A DNA stretch of 64,000 nucleotides from Rhizoctonia solani (Eukaryota > Basidiomycota > Agaricomycetes > Cantharellales > Ceratobasidiaceae): contig NC_057374.1 in NCBI RefSeq assembly GCF_016906535.1, positions 1,736,001 through 1,800,000 on the forward strand, given 5' to 3'. A model generated the notes under the pieces. The model was not told the DNA's origin and made no database searches. It saw only the letters and a program-made list of their open reading frames with translations. The position numbers and the translations under genes are program-made. Positions 29,813 to 41,281 of this stretch are shown here, piece by piece (the first letter of the stretch is position 1; each line of letters begins with the position of its first letter).

Positions 29813-32071
29813 CGTGCCTGACCGGTAGTCTTCAATAAAGTCGCATATATCGCCGCGAAGACGATGAGAGTTATGCTGAGAGTCGACTCGCGGTCCATAT
29901 TGCATATGCACAGGATTTAGCGTGATTTGAATGTCTGCTGTGGTGACATTCACATCGGAGACATTCAGTGGAATTACAGACAGTTGAGCTAACAGGGCCG
30001 AATCACATCGGTGCTCGTGGGATAGTCAATTAGTTCTTACCAACAGGACATACAGACAAATGTTTGTAAACCCGAGACCAAGCTTTTAGTGGGTATCGAT
30101 GTTTGAAGTGGAGGGTGGTCTTTCTTACAGACTTGGAGTTGAAGAGGATCTCCCGTACGATCGAGGATGTAATAGACCTCCGAGTTATCAGGCCTGCCTC
30201 AGATGTAATCTGTGAACTGCGAAAAAGCACGAGAGGTAATGAATACTCCCGGATCCAGGTCAACTCTTGCACATGAGTCATATCCGACCAGTTGAATTCT
30301 CCAAACTCCCAAGCATTCACAAACCAAATGCGAGGTAATTGAGTTTCGTATATTCTACCTCCTGGCACTCTTCCAGCCAGTTAAACCTGGACTCGATAAG
30401 CTGTTTCACACATGTGCTCCATGAGAACAAGAAATAAAAAGGATATAGCACTCACTGTAACTAACCTTTTCAAAAAAGTATCGATTTTTGGACGGAGACA
30501 TAGATAGCGAATAAGCTAAACCGTCAATTGGGTTATGTAGCGAGGATGGACAGTCGAATAGTTCCGAGACTCTGTATGGAGAAATATTCGAAAATCTAAT
30601 ATCTGATGAATTAAACCAAGTAACATTATAGCTCATCATGGCTTGATAGAAAAGCAGCAGGGAGGGTTAGTGGATATGTAGCCACTAGCTTTTGCTGCTT
30701 ACTGTAAGGTCGATACAGCTTGTTTGGATTTTTCAAGATGGTGCTGATAGTAATATCGATATCATCTTGCTGTGAGGTTTCACTTATAGTCCACTCTTGT
30801 AAATACGAACGTCGATGGCGACCGTGTCGCCGGGATAATGACAATCCGTAAGATTGTAGTGGTTCGAAAGTAAAGACAGTTATCAGAGAATCCCCCCCCC
30901 CGGACATTATAAGGTCAAAGGGGTTCGTACATGAGTAACGGAGCGATCCAAACGAGAGTATATAGTTAGAAATCAGATACAAACAATACCGGTAGCGAGA
31001 GGGGCTGAAATGGTCCGCCGGGTGAGCGTGGCCAACTCGATTATGTAAGGGACTCGCATAGAATAGAGTCAATATACGAATATCGTGCATCCCTTATACA
31101 TGCATCGCATTCTCTTCGATAGGGTCAAAATGCACCCGGTCCTAAATTACAATATAATCAGTGTTTGAGAACGAAGTACGGCAGAGAGCAGGACACAAAC
31201 TAATAGAACCAGTAAGCGGTGCTGTGGAGAAGCCCCCGAACATCTTTCTCATGTTGCTCGAGTTCTAATTTCGCTTTGGACCTGTCGGAGTGCGGTCACC
31301 AATTGGAATATGAGAATTACGATTGCGGCCACGGCAAACGAGTTCCGAGTGAACGCATATATCCGCGTCTCTACCGGACTACCCTGATGGTTAGAAAGTT
31401 AAAATCAAAATCAAAAGAAACAGCTTACTGCACCCGACGAAAAAACAAAATAGCCATTGGCCGTTGAATAACTTGAACCATAATAATCATTGAGTTAAAA
31501 AAGGAGATTGAAAATGTTGCTACATGTGGGTGTCCAAATATAGTTGGCGTGTAACAACCTTCCATAGAAGCCTCTGAACCCATGTCGATCATCAGATCCT
31601 TGGAGTTTGCTATAAATACGCGAACCCTTGGTAGGTGCAAGTGGGGCCTAATTACTAGCCCCAAGCCAAGAGATAGCAAGTAGAGTGAACAAAACCCAGA
31701 GACTATAACGGAGATACCAGAAAGCGGGTAGACCGGGTCTCTCCTATGATTTATTAATACGGTCTTCAAGTCCTGATGCGTATAGTGACTTTCTCGAGGG
31801 ACTACAGAGATCGTTAATCAAGACCCAGCCACAAACCAGCCACCAAAACCCCACGAGTGTGCAAGGCAATGATAACAACAAATATAAATTTTACCATTAT
31901 CTGGGCGAGAACACATACCAAATATGTGTTTGTTCGCTTGAGATCAATCGTCATTCTAGGGCATTGCGTGTCACACATGCTCAATGAGGTTCCGTGACCG
32001 CTCGTCTCTGAGGCGAGGGACTCCACGTCCATGCGACTCAATAGGAGTGCGGCTCCCCTATACTTTCCCAT
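29813..32071 (-). pseudogene. Membrane-protein gene, copy M2 (N-terminal and middle parts)
   Basis: Minus-strand paralogue of M1. 29813-30300 aligns with 27770-28220, including the GTAAGA...TTAG intron. Upstream exons include an Asn/Ser-rich extracellular-type segment (30406-30639) and a likely first exon from the ATG at 32071 ending at a GTATGT donor. A hydrophobic stretch lies near 31640-31700. The C-terminal exons present in M1 are missing: the copy stops at 29813 next to the inverted repeat. Exon joins upstream of 30400 are uncertain. Function unknown. Confidence 0.4.
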
Positions 32072-33043
32072 AGTGTGGACGAGACCACTGTTTACTAGTG
32101 ATCAATTAATCCACAATGTAGTCGCCCTAACTCCAGAGTTTGGCTTAGCGACAGATTCGGCTGTTATGATGTACAACGCGTAAAGGATGTGATGATCGGA
32201 AAGCCCTTACAATATTCAGGAACTTCTTCAATTCAGATTTGCTCACATCATTTGTCTCGGAGCCAGTCTAAATCTTAGAAATAACTTAATCTTGTGCGCA
32301 TCCATAAAGGAAAATACTTGGCACTTGTACTATCACTCGAATTGTTTGACTATTGATTACTAGATATAGCACTATGCTGCAGTTAATATTAACGGCTGAT
32401 TTAGTCTCTACAGTAGCGACCTACGCCTAGGGTCGCGTGGTTGGCGGTGCTGGCCATACTTGTAGGGCACACGAGGTAAAACATGAACCCGCATCTGTGC
32501 TCGAGGTAGTTGGAGTAGATAACGAAGAGATCGCTGATTATACAGGTTCACGTGGCGGCTAGTACCGCAATCCGATAACTTACCGTACTACTGTTCCATC
32601 GATACCGGGCATATATACTTTAGCATTACAATATTATAGATAACTCGCCCACGGAATTTAAACAACACCGAAGGTATAAGATCTAGAGAAGATGTTTTAA
32701 CCCTTTTCTGATTGGTAGCTCAATATTTAGATCACGTACCTTGTGATAACGGAGACCTTGGGTATACCGCAAAATTGGAGACTCCGGGAACCTTGGCACA
32801 TACAATCTACAGTGCCCAATCACATGCGGTACCTCAATCGATACATCTGTACACAACGGGACGATATATGGGTCACAAATAACTAGGGTCAGCCCAGTAC
32901 TTGGGTATACAACATATCAGTCACAGTAGATACCAGTGTTCCTTCCAAGAGATATACGACAGGCCTTAGGGTTCTACAATGTCTAGAACTTCTAGGAAAC
33001 ACATAACTAGCTCACGATACAGTGCCCTACCTTTCAACGCAAC
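32072..33043. other. Intergenic, promoter side of the peroxygenase gene
   Basis: AT-rich, no open frame of note on either strand. It lies between the divergent starts of M2 and the peroxygenase gene. Confidence 0.5.
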
Positions 33044-34307
33044 ATGGGCCTCATCTCCCTCGTCAAAGCAGCCATTGATGCTGGATTTAGCATTGGATTT
33101 CTTGTTTATTTGCTAGGTTGGGATCTCGGTCTTCATATCGTCAATGCGATCCGTCCCAGCAAACAGATTGGATCAGTTGTGGCATTGTAGGTTTCAGTTT
33201 ATCATTATGACTAATGCAGGTAGATTGATACATATTATTTAGAGATATAAGGGGGCAAGATGGCACCTGGGGAGAATTTCAGCCTCCTCGTCCAGCGGAT
33301 GCGCGTTCACCATGTCCAGCACTCAACGCATTAGCAAACCATGGTAGGCGCCATTCATACGGTCCCATTTGACTTAAATTGAGATAAATCGCTAGGCATT
33401 CTTCCTCGAAATGGACGAGGAATTACTTGGAAAGAGTTGGGGGAAGCATCCAGGGGGGTATATAACCTCGCTCCAACTCTATGCAAGCAGGTTCCATGGG
33501 CTACAGCCAAGCTACTTTACTCTGGACGTGACTGGAATGAGACGATGACTTTAGATGATCTCAATGCGCACGGGGCAATCGAACACGACGCTAGCTATAC
33601 TCGTACGTAATTTTATTTATTTCCAATAAGTATGAGTATCTATACGATATGGTTGTGCTTGCATTAGGTGCCGATATTAAGTGGCAACACGACCAGGGCG
33701 TCCCCGACCGTGAGATTATCGAGGCGTTCTTTGGGTCAGCAGGACTCGATATCGATCAGTAGGTTCACCTAAATATCGAATTAGTTGATTGGCTCTGAAA
33801 TTACACCAGTCTGCAGCCTGCGGATAAATTCACCCTCGAAGATTTCTCCAACTACCTCGCTTACCGACGTGCCCACTCAAAGGCTTTCAACGGGCAATAC
33901 ATAATGAACAAGAGCGGCAGAAATTTTGGTTGCATTAACTCGGCATTGGCGTACAATGGTGCGTCTCTTCTTGTTATCCAAATAAGTACAAGCCAACTCT
34001 TCGGTGAAATAGTGTTCGATGGTAACGCAGCGGATCTCAAGATATGGTTCCTTGAAGAACGTCTGCCCAACGGATGGGAGCCTAAAAACCGCTCATATCA
34101 TGGCCTGACAATAAAGAAGCTGAATGGAATGTATGTTTCGAATGTTCCTTGGTTGAACACAATATGGATTGTTGACGTGTTTGTTGTAGAGCCTCCCAGA
34201 TTGAAAAGGGTATATCGCGCGCAGGAAACTTGGAGGCCAAGGTGAAGAAAGATGGCTCCGGGAAATACATGCATCAATTTAGTGCAGAGGGGAACGGAAA
34301 GCACTGA
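33044..34307 (+). CDS. Heme-thiolate peroxygenase/chloroperoxidase (peroxidase family 2)
   Basis: Six exons read by eye: 33044-33186, 33252-33343, 33396-33602, 33668-33758, 33810-34130, 34190-34307. Together they give a 323-aa protein with consistent phase throughout. The family signatures are present: the heme-thiolate motif SPCPALNALANHG, with Cys as the axial ligand, near residue 68, and the acid/base motif IEHDASYTR. The C-terminal part has FLEERLPNGWEPKNR. These enzymes use hydrogen peroxide to oxygenate or halogenate substrates. The N-terminus has a hydrophobic stretch (residues 10-30) that could be a signal anchor, not a classical cleavable peptide. Substrate cannot be inferred. Confidence 0.85.
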
Positions 34308-34603
34308 ATAATTGTAATTACTTTGATATATGCGTAAGTATATGGGATGTTTCCCGGGCCTTTTGGACCTGGTTTTAAGCGAACGAGTCTGTGTGTAGCG
34401 AGTGCTCTGAAAGCTGTCGCTCTTGTGTCGCTCTTACTTGGACTCCGAAGCGGGTCTCTTAATTTGGTCATCGGTTAACTGTGTTCTTTCGAGGTCGTTA
34501 CGTAATAGAGGCTTAAATGCATCTGAACCCGACTCTCACTACTGACCACTCCCTCGTCACTCAGTTTACCTATCTGCAATATCCCATCCTGAAATTTCCT
34601 ATC

Positions 34604-35158
34604 AAGAACTAATGGAGGAGTTCTTCAATGATGAGAAGGGTTATTACCTGGATGCTCTTGTAGGCGTCCACCAATCCTTGAGTTTCATGGGCAAGCCACC
34701 GTTGTTTATTCTTAAAGACGAGTGGGAAACGACGCCACCTGTGCGAGAAGAGGGGTATTCAGATGATAGATCCGAGGACTGAACTTTTTGTGGATCTGTA
34801 AGTATTTGCTTGGAATTGCTTGAGATGAATGGGAGGGCTGAGGGAGCGAGCCTTTTGTAGTATAGACAGAGAGAAAATAAAGATCCAACCTGTCGCGCTG
34901 GTTCAGTGGAAGGCCCCTCATGTTGAGCCAGAGTTGAAATTCGTGGAAGGGGCTCAGGGAGAAAAAGAGTGTGAACTGGGACATATGGGCAAAATGATTG
35001 TGACGCACCTGGACGTTATAGGTTTTGGCGAAGAAGAAGAAGAAGAATTAGATGTGGTCAGTTCAGATGACGAAGAAGGAATGCGGTTGAAGAAGGGCAA
35101 AGTCAAAGAGGATAAAAGTTTAACGGTTTATTATCCTTTGATTCCACTGCCTAGGTAA
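34604..35158 (+). pseudogene. Unrecognised coding remnant, acidic
   Basis: Two plausible exon-like stretches, 34612-34785 and 34829-35158, the second with a Glu/Asp-rich run (GEEEEEELD) and ending at TAG. I cannot join them with convincing splice sites, and I do not recognise the family. The stretch may be a fragment of a conserved fungal gene or a poorly resolved small gene. Confidence 0.25.
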
Positions 35159-35447
35159 AGCGCTTTGTTCTTTCGCTAGTGTTTTGGAAAGGGCTAACAA
35201 AATAGTGATAGCCGCGACAGGGGAAAGAGATTCGGGAGGATTTGAAAGAGATCTCTCAGGCGGGAAGGTGGGTTAATGTGGGTGCCTTTTGTATAGATCT
35301 GACGGATGTTACTATTTAGTGGAGCATTAAGTAGATGCGCTAGGGAATGGCTCGACGACATTGAGAGGGTGGATAGGATCCCGACCCTACTTAGTAGGCA
35401 TTAAGCCTAGGGCTCACTGTAATTTTAATGAAGGTAAAATACAGATA

Positions 35448-36285
35448 TTATGAACTTGGTTTAGTCTCGAGTGAGGCTGTTGGCTCTGCCTCGAATAGAC
35501 TCGTTTTTGGCTCTGTTGGGGAAGTTTCTGGCTCGGGCTCAGGCACAGCGCCCTCCTTGAAAAGTTTGACGGCATCATCATACGCCAATCTCCGCTCGTT
35601 TAGCACCTGCTTAATCCTCGCCATTGACTTTCGGCACTATTGCAAAGTTTTAGATAAGGCGTCCACAAAAAGCATACAAATCTCACCCTCAAATCCCTTT
35701 TATTGATATTCGTAAATGAAAGCACCTGTATGTTTAGCCGTCTTGCTTCCGCGGCCTGGGTAGCCAATAGGTTTCGCTCCCTGGCAAGGACATACCCAAA
35801 GCGTATGTAGATCTTTAAATGACTTGCGACGTAGCTCCGAAGCAAGCCAGGCTCTACCTATCTCCTACAAATCATTACATTTGAAGTGCTATCGATAAGT
35901 ACTACTTACCACTATAGTCATTCACCCTATGCCTAGGAACAATCGTCTCATAGTCCACCACTCCACTAACCTCGTCCCTCACGGCTCGGAAGAACCCATA
36001 CAGCCCGTGATTGTCGTTTACCTCGACTTGCAAGTTTTGGTCTTAAATGCCCCTGTGGAGTTTCAGCAGGCGGAGAGACATGGGGTGGTATAGCACGTCG
36101 CCTTGCAGAGAGTTTGCGAGCGGGGCGTGGCTGCCATTGGTGGGTGAGACTAGGCGTAGATGCTGGTTTATCAGATGTCGAAGGAGCAGATTCTGGGGTG
36201 TCCGATACAGTCGCAAGTCCTCTAACAAGAGATCTCCCAGAAGTTCAGAGACAGTGAACGCAGAGAGACAAGGACGAGATGTCAT
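35448..36285 (-). CDS. Mitochondrial large-subunit ribosomal protein uL29m (MRPL47/MRPL4 type)
   Basis: Minus-strand exons about 35910-36285, 35726-35853 and 35448-35636. The core ELRRKSFKDLHTLW..YVLARERNLLATQ, followed by EARRL and RIKQVLNERRLAYD, is the uL29m signature. The N-terminal region looks like a mitochondrial transit peptide. At least two frame breaks are seen. One extra G lies in the 'TTTGGG' within the core, and the N-terminal region switches frame and back. In an essential, normally single-copy gene this suggests consensus errors or a duplicate pseudogene. It is divergent from the zinc-knuckle gene, 120 bp away. Confidence 0.7.
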
Positions 36286-36405
36286 GGTATCGTGGATGTA
36301 AATAATCTCGAGCTAATGGTCTGTGGTTAGGTAAGCATGTGATTAGGGGAGGTCGGAACCGATCGTCTTGCTGTTGTCACCCACCACCGCCGCTCGTTTA
36401 CCACC
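36286..36405. promoter_or_regulatory. 120-bp bidirectional promoter interval
   Basis: Only 120 bp separate the start codons of the uL29m gene (minus) and the zinc-knuckle gene (plus). Both promoters must lie here or overlap the 5' exons. No clear TATA box is seen, as is common for housekeeping genes. Confidence 0.4.
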
Positions 36406-37122
36406 ATGAATTTTGGACATAATAGCCGAGGAACGAATAGGAACCCACGGGCGACTGCCGATACCGTTTGCCAAAAGTGAGTGCACTAGTAATGTAAAAT
36501 TGGAACAAATGTACTGACGCAATGTGGCACCTTTCTCAAGATGCTTACAACGGGGCCACTTTATCTACGAATGCAAGTCGACTCAGCCGTACAAATCCCG
36601 GCCTTCTCGGTCCCAGTTATTGGAGAAACCAGAGCTAGCGAGGAAGAGAGGAGACAAACCAAGCGTAGAAGTTCCAGAGGAATTCAAGAAGCGGTGAGCC
36701 TATATCCTGTTGCATGTTGGAGCTGATGTTGAATCGTTTTGCAGAGCCGGTGTTGCGAACAAAATTCTGGAGGAAAAAGAGAAAGATAGAGAGGCGAAGC
36801 GCAAGCGGTACGTTCCGCAAATTCTCAGTTGATGCGTATTTATGTGCTCTATAGGTCTGCTTCTCCCTCATCTTCAAGCTCCAGCTCCAGCTCGTCTGGC
36901 TCTGAATCTGAATCTGATTCAGGCTCTGACTCTGACTCTGATTCGGGCTCTTCTCGTTCGGGCTCTGATTCTGATTCCGACTCGAACTCCAGTTCAGCTT
37001 CAAGCAGAGGTGTCAAGCGACGTAAACGCACGCGCCGGACACGGAGCCCGAGCCCTGATGTGACCACTAAAGGGAAGAGGAGGGCACGCTCGGCCTCGAG
37101 CGATAGCCGTGAAAGTCGATAA
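36406..37122 (+). CDS. Zinc-knuckle protein with Ser-rich SR-like tail (ZCCHC10/SREK1IP1-like)
   Basis: Four exons: 36406-36476, 36541-36693, 36745-36807, 36855-37122, giving 184 aa with phases that agree. One CCHC knuckle (CQKCLQRGHFIYEC) spans intron 1. It is followed by the 'KSRPSRSQLLEKP' segment typical of ZCCHC10-like proteins. The middle is Lys/Glu-rich. The C-terminus is a long Ser/Asp/Glu run followed by Arg-rich and RS dipeptides, as in nuclear splicing-associated factors. It converges with the V-ATPase gene, 118 bp apart. Confidence 0.8.
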
Positions 37123-37240
37123 GACTTGGCTTGTATGATTACAGATCGTGCCCAGTTGGACCCAATGTAATATTATTCGTCCTATGCAAGTTCTAGCTAC
37201 ACTGGGACCCTCCATCCTCTGCGGGTGGAAAGCCCGTAAT

Positions 37241-38055
37241 TCATGAAACAACCGCTTTGCAAAGCTCGCTAAAGCTTGCATCTTGAGTCTTGGAGTGCAT
37301 AATGAGCGCAACGATCAACCTGACTTCCTATTAGCCAGCATCCAACTAAAAAAATAAATAACCAGAGATGACGTACCCGTACAATCCCAACACTTCCGCA
37401 AAAATCAAATCAATACCATCGTTACGAACACCTTGGACTCGTGAACATAAGCACGGACACAAGAGTCGCCTACAATTCCAATTGCGTAACCGGCGGAAAG
37501 ACCCGTAAATCCACATGCGAGACCAGCACCCAGATGGATAAACCCAGAAAAGAGTGGGTAAGGCACTTTTGGGTCCACTGTGAAAATGAAGGTCAATTAG
37601 CGACAACAAGACATGCAGGTAAGTATACTTACGAGCATTCGAGATCAAGACTGCCACGACAAGCCCATACACGGCTATAATACCGGACATGACAACTGGG
37701 ATGAGCGACTACAAAGAGCGGCACAGCATCCGTTAGCTAACCCAACAAAGCGTCCCAGAGAGATGTCAATGACACACCTTCATAATCAGCTCCGGCCTAA
37801 ACGTTCCCAAACCCGTGATCCCAATACCAGCTTTGGATGTTCCATATGCCGCACCGACAGCTACATCACGCCAAAAGTAAGTCTTGCTTTGAACGAGGCG
37901 TGTCCTCTGGTATACTTATTGTACGTACTGCTAAATATCATCTGTCCACCACCGCAGTTAGTCATACACGCAACAACATGAAGAAACCCAACTCACAGAA
38001 GCAGCGACACCCGCGAATCCGAAAAGTGTGCAAATGGCGGACAGTATTCTGACAT
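37241..38055 (-). CDS. V-type ATPase proteolipid subunit (c or c')
   Basis: Minus-strand, multi-exon. It encodes the four-helix proteolipid of the vacuolar H+-ATPase rotor. Visible signatures are [13 protein letters not shown] in helix 1-2, the [20 protein letters not shown] segment, [16 protein letters not shown] and the final helix with the proton-binding Glu in FAEVLGLYG. The MSEYCPPFA start is closer to c' (Vma11 type), but I cannot decide. Two 1-nt frame problems appear: after PPFA in exon 1, and one T missing from a T run before IFAEVLG. Their position in a conserved gene suggests consensus errors. The last exon, ending at 37241, is tentative. Confidence 0.75.
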
Positions 38056-38658
38056 ATTGGGCGTAATTAGCGATGTGCAACGTTCGCGGTTTCGAGTAGG
38101 GTGGTGGTAATGAGCGGGATGTGTTTGCTCACGTGATGAGATAATTATGTCACAATCGTATTCGCCACGCCGTCATCGATTGACCACCACGTGAAGGCTG
38201 ACTTGGGGAAAGCCAGTCCACAACTGAGCATATATATCCATAGAAGGATGGGAATTAATCAATGCATACTAGATGCCAACTAAGGTGCATTATGAGGACG
38301 GTACCCTTTGTGCTGTCGTAACGCGCATATCTTTCTACTGAAGTTGGTGCCCTTGTTGTAAAGGTTATATCGGCACTGGTGCAGATTATCTCACGCAAGT
38401 TTGTTTCATATGGATTCTTAGGAATAATACATGGCACATCTCTCAGTTGCAGTCAACTTCTACCATCTCGTCCATTTGAAAGTAGGCCTCAGGCTAAGCA
38501 TAGGCTTGATCAATGAAGGCTGACTATAATTCTATTGATCAATCAATAATTAAGCGTACATAACTAAGATCAAGTCGAAGCAGCGACTAAAAAGTACGAA
38601 AAGCCAAGGCGGAAGGGGATAAAAAGAATTTTATCACAGTGATAACGCGAGAAAGCGA
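38056..38658. other. Intergenic, no gene recognised
   Basis: Spacer between the V-ATPase gene and secreted-protein paralogue 2. No supported coding sequence. Confidence 0.5.
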
Positions 38659-39444
38659 CTAGTACCCGGGCTTGCAGTAGAATACATCTCCGTCCCAAGT
38701 ATGGGTCTCAACACAAACAGGGGTGTCATACGTAGGTCCTCGAGGTGCACAATACCTATATAGAGATAGATTCAGCATACACGAACTCATTATCTCATCT
38801 CTCCCTACTTACCCCTCTGGGATCCAGTACCAGTCGTAAGGGCATGACCACCCCTCACTGCTCAGCAACATATTAGTCTCACAAGGTCACAAATTGGAGA
38901 CAATGCTATTACTTACGGAGGTGAAGACGGAGGAGTGGACGGTCCACCAGTAGGCAAGCAACATGCCTTGGGCTCCCACCACCACATTGAAGGACCACAT
39001 TGCTCCGGAGCAGGTACTACTGGTGCGGGAATGCAAGCCGTTTCATATTCGTCCCATACCCATTCGGGAGGGCACTCTGCATCGATGACCTCGGGTTGAG
39101 GCGGAACGCAGCATCTATAGTATAAACAATGAGCAAACGGAGCCAATGAAGATAAGCAGGAAATAAGGCGTTACCCGAGCTCTTTGTCCCAGTAAAACCA
39201 TCTGCCGCAGTGGCGGTGGGATGGAGCAGGGTGATGATGCTTGGCACCCACCATAGCTATGTGCAGTTATTGTTAAAATAGTGCATAACGCATAATTCAA
39301 GATCACTCACGGCAGGCAGGTCTGCTTTGCGGGCCACCAGAACTTCTTGTGTCCACAGGAGTCATCCGCGTGGGTTGGAGCGGCTTTGACACCGGCAAGC
39401 GAGGTAACAGCAGCCAATATAGTAGTAAGCGTATATAACAACAT
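38659..39444 (-). CDS. Small Trp/Cys-rich secreted protein, paralogue 2 (one frame anomaly)
   Basis: Same five-exon plan as paralogue 1: 39311-39444, 39175-39256, 38917-39114, 38813-38857, 38659-38755. Signal peptide, then CGHKKFWW, HCGRWFYW, CCVPPQP, CPPEWVWDEYE, QCGPSMWWWEP, GWSCPYDWYW and the ending YCKPGY. Exon 2 begins with one base more than its paralogues (GGTGGGTGCC), which throws the HCGRWFYW segment out of frame after splicing; all other junctions agree. This is either a real lesion, a shifted acceptor I cannot see, or a consensus error. Confidence 0.65.
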
Positions 39445-39547
39445 ACTCAATAGGAAATTGAAAGATTGAAAGATATGAAAAGAGTGTGCAAGAGTAAAGC
39501 AGAGCTTGGCAAGAAGATTTGAGGTATGGTTGGTCGTTAAGAATTTC

Positions 39548-39554
39548 TTTTATA
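39548..39554 (-). promoter_or_regulatory. TATA box of secreted-protein paralogue 2
   Basis: TATAAAA on the minus strand, 104 bp upstream of the ATG, in the same position as in the other paralogues. Confidence 0.5.
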
Positions 39555-39559
39555 CACGG

Positions 39560-41281
39560 TGGACAGTATTATAGACGGCATAATAGAACCATATAGTTTT
39601 CAACTTTAGTCAGCCAGAATAGGGATGAAGGTGAAAATAGTTACGACTGCCAGGAGTAGGAAGGCGTTTGTGAGGGCACAGGTTGTTGAAAATTGCAGCA
39701 AGCTTCGAGGGCGTTATTCAGGCGGCATGTAATACACATAGGTGGTCCGAAGCACACCTCTGAAACACACAAAAGCAAATGATAGCCTTTAAGGTATGCG
39801 GAGAATGCTTGATTAATCTAAAGACTACTTGTGTAACAGAATGGCTATGGAGGTGCTATGCATCGATTTCGAGCGCTTCAGTGGGTTCATGACAACAGCC
39901 AACGAATAAAGTTTGAAGCCGATGTGTTGAAGTTAAATAAAATAAATGTTTTCAGACTATCCGAGTTGGCTATTGAGGGATAAATCAAAATTTCCAAACT
40001 ACAATAATTTGGGTCAGCCTGAGCGCCTGGTTCCTATTTACTTAACTTAGCTGTCTATGCCCAACTTAAGTATATTGACCCGAACATGCCAGAAAGGCAG
40101 TCTCTCGCCTGCTCTTTTTTCCGCTGGACTCGTGTGTGCCGTTTCTTCCCTGTTGTTTATTTTCAGGGATATCCTTACGGTTCCATGTTTCTTTTACGTC
40201 TCTCGAGCTGTTTACCTGTGTCTGCATGTAGCTCCCATTTGTTTAAGAATGGAAATGTATTTTTTTAAAAGAGTACGGGTCACATGACCGTGTTGCTATC
40301 GTCTTTCGTCTCTACGTGCCCTCAGCTTGCGCAATATATTTACTCTCCGACCCGCCATCTTGCGATGCTGTATTCATTCACATATATTCTATTTCGTCTC
40401 TCTACCTACCCACCACCCTCCATTTCTGTGGTCACAGATGACCACCCACCCGCAAGTAATACTCGCGTCTCGGTGCCCCAGTTTCTCATCTGCGTGCTCC
40501 GCGCCAGATTTCTCACCCGCTGTGGTTGGGGACACATCTATAGTACATTGCTCCATCGATTAATTATGCTTTTACCTTTTACATCTAGCGGCACCGGCCA
40601 CACAGCCCCGAAGGCTAAGTTCCATCTTCGCATATAGGCTCCGTTTACATGAGAAAGTCGCCAGGTTCATTAAGTTATAATTCTTCTGAAGCAATTCTCT
40701 CTTTACTTTCAGTTTCGCAGTAGTTCTATCCTATGTGGCCGGAGACTTAGTGGAATCCCGAAATAATGCGGACTTTCTGTGATTTTGAGGCTCGCTGCGT
40801 AGGGGTTGGTAAGCTACCGTTCCGTGATGTATGCATCTCCTATTCTTAGAGGTTGAATCTGGATTAGATTGTTGAGGTATCGCAGGCATCTGGTAAATTT
40901 CCGCACCCAGAGGTGGGCTCGATGCGGATTCATAAAAATAGTACATGTCATTAAGTTCTTCTGACGCCCTTAGTATAAGACACGACTTTTTACGTCCGAA
41001 AAGTCCGCATTTTTCTTTTGGTTTCACCATATGCATGTTAATTGTCGCCGCGCTTTAATTGATTTGGATATGACTATAATATGGTTATAATGGCAGAAAG
41101 TGGGTGATCCCTTGAAGCGCACGCTATTAATTGTATATCCAATCGCAACCGAATATAGTTTTGTTGTCAAAAAAGTAAAGATACAAGACAAAGCTCAAAC
41201 CAAAAGAACGACTGGAAGGTGCGACAAAGTGAGAAGACGAGTGAAAAAAATGATTCAATCCCAGAGAATCCCAGGAAATAG
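39560..41281. other. Intergenic; upstream segment shared with paralogue 3
   Basis: 39640-39790 resembles 42245-42415 upstream of paralogue 3 (for example the GGGCGTTTGTGAGGGC block), so the tandem duplication included upstream sequence. The remainder has only short open frames and no recognised gene. Confidence 0.5.

Noticed and set aside
36829..37122. Long Ser/Asp/Glu repeat as a microsatellite-like non-coding repeat
   Set aside because: It is in frame with the zinc-knuckle exons, flanked by a good acceptor, and followed by RS-rich sequence as expected for a splicing-associated protein.
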